In this document: positions 1 through 7,796 of the stretch, piece after piece
Layout of the letters: each line of letters begins with the position of its first letter
Numbering within the stretch: the first letter of the stretch is position 1
From: an uncultured Clostridia bacterium
Lineage (GTDB): Bacteria > Bacillota > Clostridia > Peptostreptococcales > Anaerovoracaceae
Length of the DNA stretch: 64,000 bases
NCBI GenBank assembly: GCA_934271235.1
Contig: CAKQQT010000001.1
Coordinates: 124,001-188,000, forward strand
Reading direction: 5' to 3'
Made by a program: the position numbers and the translations under genes
The notes under the pieces: generated by a model
What the model was told of the DNA's origin: nothing
The model's input: the letters and a program-made list of their open reading frames with translations, nothing else
The model's database searches: none

Positions 1-207
1 GCCGAGTACTTGAGATTCCGCTCGATGCAGATTACACCGAAAGCAATGCTTTCGCGTGGGGTTTCGGTGATGCGGGGCGATACCTTGATCGTCAATCTGC
101 CGGGAAGTACGAAGGCGGTAAAGGAAAATCTGGAATTCTTGCTGCCTGCGCTCGATCATGGGCTGAACATCATGCTGGGAAGAGCCGGAGAGTGCGGAGG
201 AAGATAG
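1..207 (+). CDS. mogA: Molybdopterin adenylyltransferase (MogA/MoaB family), 3' end only
   Basis: Only the last 68 codons lie in the window; the frame is open from base 1 to the TAG at 205-207. The visible part has the C-terminal signature of the MogA/MoaB fold: SMQITPKAMLSRG, then a glycine, then NLPGSTKAVKENLEFLLPAL, which resembles the family motif SR.G..G.T.I.NLPGSPKA. MogA adenylates molybdopterin before metal insertion by MoeA. The next genes (mini-MOSC, moaA) follow within a few bases, so it is part of the same cofactor operon. MogA versus MoaB cannot be decided from this fragment. Confidence 0.85.
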   Translation, partial: AEYLRFRSMQITPKAMLSRGVSVMRGDTLIVNLPGSTKAVKENLEFLLPALDHGLNIMLGRAGECGGR

Positions 208-210
208 AGG

Positions 211-489
211 ATGAAGCAACAAGACATTTCCTTTACGGACTTTCAAACAAGCAGATGGCTTAGGAACACAAAAGCGGAAGACGGATTTTGCAGCAAGCGC
301 TGGAAGTCCGATTTTGTCGTAGAAGGATTACGCGGCCGAAAGACCGGAGACCGGATTCGGATCGGAGAAGAAAGCTTTCTCTTGACCGAAATCGGAAAGC
401 GGTGCTATGAGGATTGTCCGCTGCGGCTGCGCTTGGGCGGGAGCTGCCCGTTGGCGTCCGGTGTGGCATTTGGAAAGAGAGAGCAATGA
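211..489 (+). CDS. Short MOSC-like protein (92 aa)
   Basis: This gene starts 4 bases after mogA and its TGA overlaps the moaA ATG (ATGA at 486-489). At 92 residues it is well short of a usual MOSC domain protein. The core VVEGLRGRKTGDRIRIGE, then LTEIGKRCYEDCPLR and GSCPLASGVAFGK, corresponds to the C-terminal half of MOSC domains, including clustered cysteines (MOSC family Cys can carry sulfur). The N-terminal barrel strands appear reduced or missing. MOSC proteins are linked to sulfur handling and to Mo/W cofactor metabolism. The genomic position makes a cofactor role likely, but the exact reaction is unknown. Confidence 0.7.
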   Translation: MKQQDISFTDFQTSRWLRNTKAEDGFCSKRWKSDFVVEGLRGRKTGDRIRIGEESFLLTEIGKRCYEDCPLRLRLGGSCPLASGVAFGKREQ

Positions 490-1478
490 AAGACCAGTTC
501 GGAAGAGAGATCGACTATATTAGAATATCCGTTACAGACCGGTGCAATCTGCGCTGCCAGTATTGCATGCCGCCGGAGGGCGTGCCGCTTGTCAGCCATG
601 AAGAGATTCTGCGCTTTGACGAAATCGAGCGGCTTGTAAAAATTTTCTGTGCAAAAGGGATCAAACATGTTAAAATAACAGGAGGAGAACCGCTGGTGCG
701 CCGAGACGTCAGCGTGCTGGTGCGCCGTCTGAAACAGCTTTCCGGACTGGAGACAGTTTCGCTCACAACGAACGGAACCCTGCTCACAGCACATCTGGCG
801 GCACTGGCGGAAGCCGGTCTGGATGCTGTGAATATCAGCATGGATACCCCCTTCGCCGCGCGATACCATGCGATCACAGGCGGCAGGGTGGAAGATGTGT
901 TTCGCGCGCTGGATGCCTGCGAGGCATATCCGCAGATCCGGGTGAAACTGAACTGCGTTTTGCTCGCGGATATTCCGCAGAAGGATATTATCGCCCTGGC
1001 GGATATCGCGAGAAGCCGGCATGTGGATGTGCGTTACATTGAGATGATGCCGATTGGGCTTGGCGGCGCGTTCGAAGGCGTGAAACAGGAAACCGTTCTG
1101 GAACTTTTGCAGAGCGTTTACGGTCCGGCAGAGCCTTGCGGTGAAAAACGCGGACAGGGACCGGCCGTTTACTGGAACTTCGCAGGGTTTTGCGGAGGAG
1201 TGGGAGTGATCAGCCCAATCAGCCATATGTTTTGCAGCCGGTGCAACCGGATCCGGTTGACTGCAGAGGGGTTTTTAAAGCCCTGCTTGCAATACGCGGA
1301 CGGCGCGGATCTGCGGTTGCTGCTGCGCCGCGGCGCGGAGGATACAGAAATCGCGGCCTGCGTGGAAAAAGTGATTTACGCGAAGCCGCGCGGACATTGT
1401 TTTACGGAAGCCGCGCAGGAAAGGGAACGTGCAGACTGCCGTAAGGAAACGGCTCTAATGTCCCGCATCGGCGGCTGA
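486..1478 (+). CDS. moaA: GTP 3',8-cyclase MoaA
   Basis: Radical-SAM enzyme for the first step of molybdopterin synthesis, GTP to 3',8-cyclo-GTP. The N-terminal cluster motif C20-x3-C24-x2-C27 (DRCNLRCQYCMPP) is intact. A GGEPL motif follows near residue 66, and the second, C-terminal cluster motif CSRC-x13-C lies at roughly residues 250-270. The protein ends in the GG tail (SRIGG) needed for MoaA activity. The ATG at 486 is chosen over upstream in-frame starts because the family begins just before YIRISVTDRCN and it gives the usual 330 aa. It overlaps the preceding gene by 4 bp, which suggests translational coupling. Confidence 0.96.
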   Translation: MKDQFGREIDYIRISVTDRCNLRCQYCMPPEGVPLVSHEEILRFDEIERLVKIFCAKGIKHVKITGGEPLVRRDVSVLVRRLKQLSGLETVSLTTNGTLLTAHLAALAEAGLDAVNISMDTPFAARYHAITGGRVEDVFRALDACEAYPQIRVKLNCVLLADIPQKDIIALADIARSRHVDVRYIEMMPIGLGGAFEGVKQETVLELLQSVYGPAEPCGEKRGQGPAVYWNFAGFCGGVGVISPISHMFCSRCNRIRLTAEGFLKPCLQYADGADLRLLLRRGAEDTEIAACVEKVIYAKPRGHCFTEAAQERERADCRKETALMSRIGG

Positions 1479-1519
1479 ACAAGCGGCATATCAAAGAGAG
1501 CTTGAGAAACGGAGTGAAT

Positions 1520-1972
1520 ATGGCAGCGAAAGAAATTGGAAAAATTGAGGCTGTCTGCGTCAGCAGAACAAAGGGAACGGCAAAGCAGAATATCGGACAG
1601 GCAATCCTGAAGGAAGATTACGGAATGCAGGGCGACGCGCATGCCGGCAGCGGACATCGTCAGGTCTCATTGCTTTCCGTCGAAAAAATAGAGGAATTTC
1701 AGAAAACAGAACCAGAGATCCGTTATGGAAGTTTCGGTGAAAATCTGGTTGTCAGCGGCATTGACCCGGCATTGCTTCCGATTGGCACACGTCTGCGCTG
1801 CGGAACTGTACTGCTGGAGATCACACAAATCGGCAAGGAGTGTCACAGTGGCTGTACGATTGCCCGCCGCACCGGGACATGCATTATGCCGGCAAACGGT
1901 GTTTTTGCCCGCGTTCTTACGGAAGGTACGATCAGGACAGGGGACTGTTTTGAAGTAGTTTCAAATAAATAA
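1520..1972 (+). CDS. MOSC domain-containing protein
   Basis: A 150-residue stand-alone MOSC domain. The start at ATG 1520 is supported by GGAG at 1511-1514. Recognisable blocks are GDAHAGSGHRQVSLLS (the early MOSC strand with a conserved His), the YGSFGENLVVSGID segment, and the IGKECHSGCTIARRTGTCIMPANGVFARV end with the conserved cysteines. Proteins of this size next to moa genes are common in anaerobes and are thought to act in sulfuration or trafficking of the Mo/W cofactor. It is the second MOSC-type gene in the operon, full length in contrast to the 92-residue one before moaA. Confidence 0.9.
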   Translation: MAAKEIGKIEAVCVSRTKGTAKQNIGQAILKEDYGMQGDAHAGSGHRQVSLLSVEKIEEFQKTEPEIRYGSFGENLVVSGIDPALLPIGTRLRCGTVLLEITQIGKECHSGCTIARRTGTCIMPANGVFARVLTEGTIRTGDCFEVVSNK

Positions 1973-1980
1973 TTTCACAC

Positions 1981-2087
1981 TTCAAAGGGATTTCGAGTCT
2001 GCTGGCCTAAGGTTACGGTTTTAAACCGGCGCTACGGAGGCAGACCGATGGGTATGTGCCGAAAGGCAGATGCCTTCCGAATTTGAA
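1981..2087 (+). promoter_or_regulatory. Moco/Tuco-type riboswitch candidate upstream of tupA
   Basis: The 138-bp gap between the MOSC gene and tupA can fold into a compact structure. TTCAAA (1981-1986) pairs with TTTGAA (2082-2087). GTCTGC (1997-2002) pairs with GCAGAC (2040-2045). The local hairpin TGCC-GAAA-GGCA sits at about 2057-2068 and is followed by GATGCCTTCC. The GTGCCGAAAGGCA...GCCT.CCGA block and the GGAGGC just before it resemble the Moco_motif RNA (Rfam RF01055), whose Tuco subclass is associated with tungsten cofactor. CCTAAG at 2006-2011 matches one strand of the 11-nt GAAA tetraloop receptor. I recalled the consensus from memory, so a covariance-model search is needed. Confidence 0.7.
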
Positions 2088-2110
2088 AAGATTTTCCAAG
2101 GAGGAGAAAG

Positions 2111-3085
2111 ATGAAAAAACTTTTTACTGTATTGCTGACTATGGCGATGATGCTGAGCTTTGCAGCATGCAAAGACCAGAACACGCCGCCGGATGATTCC
2201 ATCATCGATGTGAATCTGGAAATTCTCATTGAGCAGGATGACAGCATGATCAACACCTACAGCCTGCTTGCCGTCAATGACGCTGCGCCGTTTGAGGACG
2301 CCGACGGCAATCCGGTAAGCGATGTGGCGCTGAACACACAAGGCGCGGACGCGCTGATCAACTGGCTGCTTTCCGAGGAAGGAAAAGAACTTGCCGCGAA
2401 TTTCGGATATGATGAATACGGGCAGTATCTGTTCTATCTGCTGGATGACGGCGCTTCTTCAGACGCGGAGATCCCGCAGGCAACCGAAGAGACAAAGCTG
2501 ATTCGCATGTCCACGACGACTTCTGTGAACGACTCCGGTCTGCTCGGCTATCTGATCCCGAAATTTGAGGAAGCTTACGGCTACAAAGTTGAGATTTTCT
2601 CAGCAGGGACAGGCAAAGCCATCGCGAACGCGAAATGCGGCAACGCGGATCTGATTCTTGTTCATGCGAAGGCACAGGAGGAAGACTTTATAAAAGCCGG
2701 CTTTGCCCGTACGTTAGAGGGGCAGAACGCTGAAAGATTATCCTATATGTACAACTATTTTGTCCTTTGCGGACCGCCGAATGATCCGGTCGGCGCTAAA
2801 GGGATGAGCGTTACGGATGCCTTCGCGGCGATTGCAGAGCAGGGCGCGAAATTTGTTTCCCGCGGAGACGGATCCGGCACTCACACCAAAGAGTTGTCTC
2901 TGTGGCCGCAGCAGCTTGGGATCACCGAAGATCCAACCAGCTTCGCGGACTATGACTGGTATATCTCTTCAAACGCCGGGATGGGTGCTTGCCTTCTGCA
3001 GGCATCAGAGCAGGGTGCCTATATCCTATCGGATAAGGCAACCTTCCTGACCTTTGTCGCTAACGGCGGCAAAGTGGAATCCTAA
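2111..3085 (+). CDS. tupA: Tungstate-binding lipoprotein, apparently circularly permuted TupA
   Basis: Substrate-binding component of a tungstate ABC importer, with a signal peptide and lipidation site at about residues 1-20 (LSFAAC). The domain order is unusual. Residues ~34-112 (LEILIEQDDSMINTYSLLAV ... INWLLSEEGKELAANFGYDEYGQYLF) correspond to the normal C-terminal end of TupA. The normal N-terminal start (STTTSVNDSGLLGYLIPKFE, then AGTGKAIA and DLILVHA) only begins near residue 134. The protein then runs through FVSRGDGSGTH and GMGACLL and stops just after GAYILSDKATFLTF, exactly where the canonical protein would continue into the segment now at the front. tupB and tupC follow. AGGAG at ~2099-2103 supports the ATG. 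Confidence 0.88.
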   Translation: MKKLFTVLLTMAMMLSFAACKDQNTPPDDSIIDVNLEILIEQDDSMINTYSLLAVNDAAPFEDADGNPVSDVALNTQGADALINWLLSEEGKELAANFGYDEYGQYLFYLLDDGASSDAEIPQATEETKLIRMSTTTSVNDSGLLGYLIPKFEEAYGYKVEIFSAGTGKAIANAKCGNADLILVHAKAQEEDFIKAGFARTLEGQNAERLSYMYNYFVLCGPPNDPVGAKGMSVTDAFAAIAEQGAKFVSRGDGSGTHTKELSLWPQQLGITEDPTSFADYDWYISSNAGMGACLLQASEQGAYILSDKATFLTFVANGGKVES

Positions 3086-3101
3086 ACTACGGGGCTTCGA
3101 T

Positions 3102-3788
3102 ATGAGTATTGCTCTGGAAAAGGCGCTGGATTTGATTTTTGCAGGCGATCGGACGCTGCTTCAGATCCTTGCGGTGACCCTTAGAATGAGCTTTGCCAGT
3201 TCCCTCGCGGCACTCCTTTTCGGCGTGCCGCTGGGGATTCTGCTTGGCAGCGCGAGGTTTCCGGGAAAGAAAATACTGATCGTGTTGAACCGCACCATGA
3301 TGGGAATGCCGCCTGTCGTATGCGGTCTTTTGTGCTTTTTGATGTTCTGCGGGGTCGGACCACTGCGCCGTCTGAAACTTTTATATACCGTCACAGGAAT
3401 GGTGATCGCGCAGATCCTTTTGATCACGCCAATTGTAGCCGGAACCATGGAACCGTTCGCGGCAGCAATCTATCCGGATTTGCGGGAAACTGCGCTGGGA
3501 CTCGGACTCAAAAAAAAGAAGCTGCTGTGGCTGATGGTCCGCGAGAGCACTTATCAGATCGTTTCGACCTATCTTTTGGGCTTGAGTCGAGCGATGGCAG
3601 AGGTTGGGGCGGTGTCGATGGTTGGCGGCGCGATTGCGTTTAAAACCAATGTTATGACGACCGCAATCATGAATTACACAAACATGGGAAATTTTACCAT
3701 GGCACTCGCGCTAGGCATCATTTTGCTCGCGGTGTCTTTGGCGATCAACATTACGGTTTCGGCTTTGCAGAGGGGAACAGGGCGATGA
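3102..3788 (+). CDS. tupB: Tungstate ABC transporter permease TupB
   Basis: Integral membrane subunit of the tungstate importer (228 aa, about five to six hydrophobic segments). The family features are visible: NRTMMGMPPVVCGLL near residue 65, the cytoplasmic EAA-type loop around RETALGLGLKKKKLLW, and LSRAMAEVGAVSMVGGAI. The start is taken as ATG 3102, preceded by GGGG at 3091-3094. A longer in-frame TTG start inside tupA is unlikely. Its end overlaps the tupC start by ATGA (3785-3788). Confidence 0.92.
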   Translation: MSIALEKALDLIFAGDRTLLQILAVTLRMSFASSLAALLFGVPLGILLGSARFPGKKILIVLNRTMMGMPPVVCGLLCFLMFCGVGPLRRLKLLYTVTGMVIAQILLITPIVAGTMEPFAAAIYPDLRETALGLGLKKKKLLWLMVRESTYQIVSTYLLGLSRAMAEVGAVSMVGGAIAFKTNVMTTAIMNYTNMGNFTMALALGIILLAVSLAINITVSALQRGTGR

Positions 3789-4495
3789 AAAAAGACAGAG
3801 GAAAAAGCATAGCGACATGCCGAATGCTAAAAAAATATGGGACAGCCTTTGTATTGGATCTGCCCCCTCTACGCTTTGAATGCGCAAAAACCTACGCAGT
3901 CATCGGTGCGAACGGCTGCGGGAAGTCCACTTTTGCGAGAATCCTCGCGGGTCTTTGTGAAAATGAAGCCGGTAAAAACAGCGCGAACGACTGGACAGGA
4001 GGATGGTCCGTCGGTTTTTTACCGCAAAGAAGTTACGCTTTTCATATGAGTGTCCTGCAGAATCTGATGCTTAATCGCGGAGCCGATAAACCGAGCAAGG
4101 AAGGAATGAAACGCGCGGAAGAGCTGCTTGCGGCTCTGAAGCTTACCGAACTGGCGCGGTCGCCTGCCAAAAAGCTTTCCGGCGGGGAAACCGCGCGAAT
4201 GGTGCTGGCCAGACTGTTGATGCAGGAGTACGACTTGCTGCTTTTGGATGAACCATCGGCAGCAATGGATGTCGAGTCAACGTTGCTCGCGGAGACGCTG
4301 CTGCGGGAGTACCAGAAGCAAACGGGATGCTGCGTGATTCTGATTACGCATTCGTTGCAGCAAACACAGCGTATGGCCGACGATGTGCTGTTTTTGCATG
4401 CGGGTAAGCTGGTGGAACAAGGAAGCGCGATCCAAGTGCTGGAAGATCCACAAACCCCGCAGGCAAAGACATTCATAGAATTTTACGGAAGATGA
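3785..4495 (+). CDS. tupC: Tungstate ABC transporter ATPase TupC
   Basis: ABC ATPase of 236 aa that powers TupAB. The Walker A motif is GANGCGKST near residue 43, the signature is LSGGETARMVLARLL, Walker B is LLLLDEPSAAMD, and the switch His is in ITHS. The N-terminal strand is short, as expected for a minimal importer ATPase. It overlaps tupB by 4 bp and is followed after 34 bp by moeA, so tungstate import and metal insertion are probably co-expressed. Confidence 0.92.
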   Translation: MKKDRGKSIATCRMLKKYGTAFVLDLPPLRFECAKTYAVIGANGCGKSTFARILAGLCENEAGKNSANDWTGGWSVGFLPQRSYAFHMSVLQNLMLNRGADKPSKEGMKRAEELLAALKLTELARSPAKKLSGGETARMVLARLLMQEYDLLLLDEPSAAMDVESTLLAETLLREYQKQTGCCVILITHSLQQTQRMADDVLFLHAGKLVEQGSAIQVLEDPQTPQAKTFIEFYGR

Positions 4496-4529
4496 GAAGA
4501 TACCAAAACAGGAGGATTGTAAAGAAAAA

Positions 4530-5834
4530 ATGGAACTGCTGCAGGTGGATACATTAGAAGAAACATTTCAAAAGTTGGAGTCTTACGCGCGTGGTGACGG
4601 ACCACGCGGCGCGGGTCTAGCCATGGAGACGGAAACGATCCCGTTTTGGCAAGGGAGCGGAAGGGTTTTAGCTGAGAATATCCTCAGCAGGGAAGATATT
4701 CCACCCGCGCCGCGTTCGGTGATGGATGGCTACGCGGTATGCAGCGCGGATACCACAGGTGCTTCCGAAAGCCTGCCGGTTTTTCTGCGCGTCACGCAGG
4801 AGGTGGAGATGGGCAAACTGCTGTGCGGCAAAATCGGGAGCGGTGAATGCGCTGCGATTCCGACCGGAGGATTCCTGCCGGCAGGCTGTGATGCTGTGGT
4901 CATGGAAGAATACTGTGAAACTTTTGGCGCAGACCAAATCGCGGTGTATACCGCTGTATCGCCGGGGCGAAACCTCGTACAGACAGGAGACGATGTAAAA
5001 AAGGGCGAGACGGTGCTGCCGCGCGGCAAGCGTCTGCAAGCCGCCGATCTCGGTGTGCTGGCGGCCATCGGCAAAACGGAGATACCGGTTTATCGGCCTT
5101 GGCGCGTGCATATCCTTTCGACCGGCGATGAGATTGTGGATCCGCAGGAACCTTTGAGGGCGGGCAAGATGCGGGATGTGAATTCTTATACCTTATCTTG
5201 CATGGCACAAGCATATGGATTTAAAACGAGCTTCGCGCTGCTTCCGGATGATGAGGAAATACTGGAGACGCGGGTGCGGGAAGCCATGCCTGCTTGTGAT
5301 TTGGTTATCGTCAGCGGCGGCAGTTCACAAGGCAAAAAAGACGCGACCGCGAAGGTGATCCGGAAGCTTGCATCCGCCGGCGTTCTGACGCACGGTATTG
5401 CCGTCAAACCGGGAAAACCGACCGTTTCTGGCTTTGACGAACCGACCCGCTGCGCCTTGCTCGGACTGCCGGGACATCCGGTCGCTGCGGCACTTTTGTT
5501 TGACCTGCTTGCCGGACGGCTTTGGAAACAGCTCAGCGGGGAAGAAAAGACCGAAAAGCCGAGATTCCTTTACGGGACGCTCAGCATGAACCTGCCGGCA
5601 TCGCCGGGAAGGGAAACCTTGCAGTTGGTGCGTGTGTATGAGGAAGATACAGAAGAAACCGAATACGCAGAAAACGCAGAGAGCGCGGGCAGCGGAAAGA
5701 CGCTTCGCGTGGTACCGATCCTCGGGAAATCAAGCATGATCCGTACTTTGTCCGAGGCAGACGGATACCTTGTGATGGAGCGCGATGAAGAGGGTCTGAA
5801 GCAGGGAGCAATGGTCAAAGTCCAGTTGTTTTAA
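4530..5834 (+). CDS. moeA: Molybdopterin molybdotransferase MoeA
   Basis: Inserts Mo or W into adenylated molybdopterin. The 434-residue length fits MoeA. Motifs in order are PPAPRSVMDGYAV near residue 60, the IPTGGFLPAGCDAVVM strand, STGDEI near 195, MRDVNSY, VIVSGGSSQGKKD near 260 and GLPGHPVAA near 312. A C-terminal MoeA domain IV follows. It lies directly after tupC and is followed 21 bp later by a second MoeA with an extra domain. The pairing of two MoeA types in one operon is typical of organisms that use tungsten and molybdenum, and which metal each one handles cannot be read from sequence. Confidence 0.93.
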   Translation: MELLQVDTLEETFQKLESYARGDGPRGAGLAMETETIPFWQGSGRVLAENILSREDIPPAPRSVMDGYAVCSADTTGASESLPVFLRVTQEVEMGKLLCGKIGSGECAAIPTGGFLPAGCDAVVMEEYCETFGADQIAVYTAVSPGRNLVQTGDDVKKGETVLPRGKRLQAADLGVLAAIGKTEIPVYRPWRVHILSTGDEIVDPQEPLRAGKMRDVNSYTLSCMAQAYGFKTSFALLPDDEEILETRVREAMPACDLVIVSGGSSQGKKDATAKVIRKLASAGVLTHGIAVKPGKPTVSGFDEPTRCALLGLPGHPVAAALLFDLLAGRLWKQLSGEEKTEKPRFLYGTLSMNLPASPGRETLQLVRVYEEDTEETEYAENAESAGSGKTLRVVPILGKSSMIRTLSEADGYLVMERDEEGLKQGAMVKVQLF

Positions 5835-5855
5835 TGAAAGATAGGAAACGAAAAA

Positions 5856-7796
5856 ATGAAACGTAATTTATACCTAAAAACTACGCCCACGGCAGAGAGT
5901 GTCAAGAGATACATGCAGGCTTTGCACGAGGCAGGAAGTCTCACACCGAAAACGGAGCGTGTGAACGTATACGACAGTTTGGGAAGAGTGACCGCGTCTC
6001 CTGTGTTCGCCAAATGCTGCTCGCCGCTTTTTAATGCGGCAGCAATGGACGGCATTGCCGTGATCGCCGCGCAGACCGCGAACGCGTCCGAAAGAAACCC
6101 TCTGCAGCTGAGACGCGATGTAGATTACCGGCTCGTCGATACCGGGGATCCAATCAAAGCGCCTTATGATGCGGTGATCATGGCGGAAGACCTCATCGAA
6201 ATCGATGAAGAAACGGTCGAGATCACGGCTTCTGCCCCAGGCTGGCAGCATGTACGTCCTTTGGGCGAGGATATCGTCGTGGGCGAAATGCTTCTGCCGA
6301 CGAATCACACGATTCGCCCTGTGGATATCGGGGTCCTGCTTGCCGGAGGAATTTTGGAGGCAGAAGTCTTCGCACGACCGAAGATCGGCATCATACCGAC
6401 AGGGAGCGAGATCATTTCGCCCCACGCGACGCCGCGGGAAGGGGAGATCATTGATTCCAACACCGGGATGTTTTCCGCCATGGTGACAGAAGAAGGCGGC
6501 TTACCGACGCGGCAAGCAATCGTGGAGGATGACTATGACAGAATCAAAAACGCGATCCGCAGCACGCTGCAGGATCAGGACATGGTAATCGTCAATGCCG
6601 GATCCAGCGCGGGAACCGAGGACTATACGGTGCATGTGCTGCGCGAAATCGGAGAGGTCGTCATTCACGGCGTTTCCATGAAACCAGGCAAGCCGGTCAT
6701 TTTGGCGATCGTTGACGGAAAAAGCGTGATCGGTCTGCCCGGATACCCTGTCAGCGCCTATTTGGCGTTCCAAAAATTTGTCTCTCCGGTTATCGCCGCA
6801 CTTTCCGGGAGAAAGCAAAAGGAGAGCGGAGGAACGATAAAGGCCGTGCTGTCCAAACGACTGGTGTCATCCCTGAAATATGAGGAATATGTGCGCGTCC
6901 GCGTGGGAAAGGTCGGCGGACGTTTTGTCTGTGCGCCTCTGGCCAGAGGGGCAGGTGCAGCGATGAGTTTGGTGCGCGCGGACGGATTTTGTGTCATTCC
7001 GCAAAATCGGGAAGGCTATGAGGCAGGAGAGATTGTAAACGTGGAGCTGTACAAGGATCCGGAAACACTCGCGAATACATTGGTGTCTGTCGGAAGCCAT
7101 GATCTGATCATCGATTTAATCGGAGACAGGATGGCGGCTTGCTATCCGGGAATGGGTCTTTCAGGGACTCATGTCGGCAGTCTGGGTGGATTGATGGCAT
7201 TGAAGCGCGGAGAAACGACACTGGCGCCGACGCATCTTCTGGACGAAGAAACCGGCGAATATAATGTTGCATACCTGAAGAAACTTTTTGCCGGTGAGGA
7301 GGTCAGCTTGATCAAAGGCGTTCAGAGGATTCAAGGGATTATGATAAAAAAAGGAAATCCTTTGGGCGTCACCGGAATAGAAGATCTGCCAAGACTCAGA
7401 TACATCAACCGTCAGAGGGGTGCCGGTACGCGGGTCCTGCTGGATTATAAACTGAAGCAGATAGGCATATCCCCCCAGACCATCCACGGATATGAAAAAG
7501 AAGCCGCAACCCACATGGCGGTTGCGGCGCTTGTCGCGTCCGAAGAAGCGGACGCAGGTATGGGAATCCGTGCAGCGGCAGAGGCGCTGAATCTGGATTT
7601 TATCGAAATCGGCGTGGAAGACTATGACTTCGCGATTCGTACACAGGATCTAAAGCTTCCGCAGGTCAAAGCCTTCCTGCAGATATTAAGAAGCTCGGAA
7701 TTTCACGAAAAGCTGAAAGAGATCGGCGGTTACGCAGCACCGCATGCCGGGGAGATTAAACATCTTTTCCCTGACAGTAACGAAGCGCTTTTTTGA
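5856..7796 (+). CDS. MoeA fused to a C-terminal PBP-like domain
   Basis: This 646-residue protein is a MoeA (residues 1 to about 400: AAMDGIAV, PTGSEI, VNAGSSAGTEDYTVHV, GLPGYPVSAYLAF) followed by a periplasmic-binding-protein-like domain (about 410-640, starting SVGSHDLIIDLIGD; PF12727-like). That domain contains HLLDEETGEYN and RGAGTRVLLDYKL, the ligand-pocket segments common to this family. The PBP-like part lacks a signal peptide, so it acts in the cytoplasm, probably as an oxyanion- or cofactor-sensing or delivery domain. The 3' end overlaps the convergent alcohol dehydrogenase gene by 41 bp. Confidence 0.93.
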   Translation: MKRNLYLKTTPTAESVKRYMQALHEAGSLTPKTERVNVYDSLGRVTASPVFAKCCSPLFNAAAMDGIAVIAAQTANASERNPLQLRRDVDYRLVDTGDPIKAPYDAVIMAEDLIEIDEETVEITASAPGWQHVRPLGEDIVVGEMLLPTNHTIRPVDIGVLLAGGILEAEVFARPKIGIIPTGSEIISPHATPREGEIIDSNTGMFSAMVTEEGGLPTRQAIVEDDYDRIKNAIRSTLQDQDMVIVNAGSSAGTEDYTVHVLREIGEVVIHGVSMKPGKPVILAIVDGKSVIGLPGYPVSAYLAFQKFVSPVIAALSGRKQKESGGTIKAVLSKRLVSSLKYEEYVRVRVGKVGGRFVCAPLARGAGAAMSLVRADGFCVIPQNREGYEAGEIVNVELYKDPETLANTLVSVGSHDLIIDLIGDRMAACYPGMGLSGTHVGSLGGLMALKRGETTLAPTHLLDEETGEYNVAYLKKLFAGEEVSLIKGVQRIQGIMIKKGNPLGVTGIEDLPRLRYINRQRGAGTRVLLDYKLKQIGISPQTIHGYEKEAATHMAVAALVASEEADAGMGIRAAAEALNLDFIEIGVEDYDFAIRTQDLKLPQVKAFLQILRSSEFHEKLKEIGGYAAPHAGEIKHLFPDSNEALF

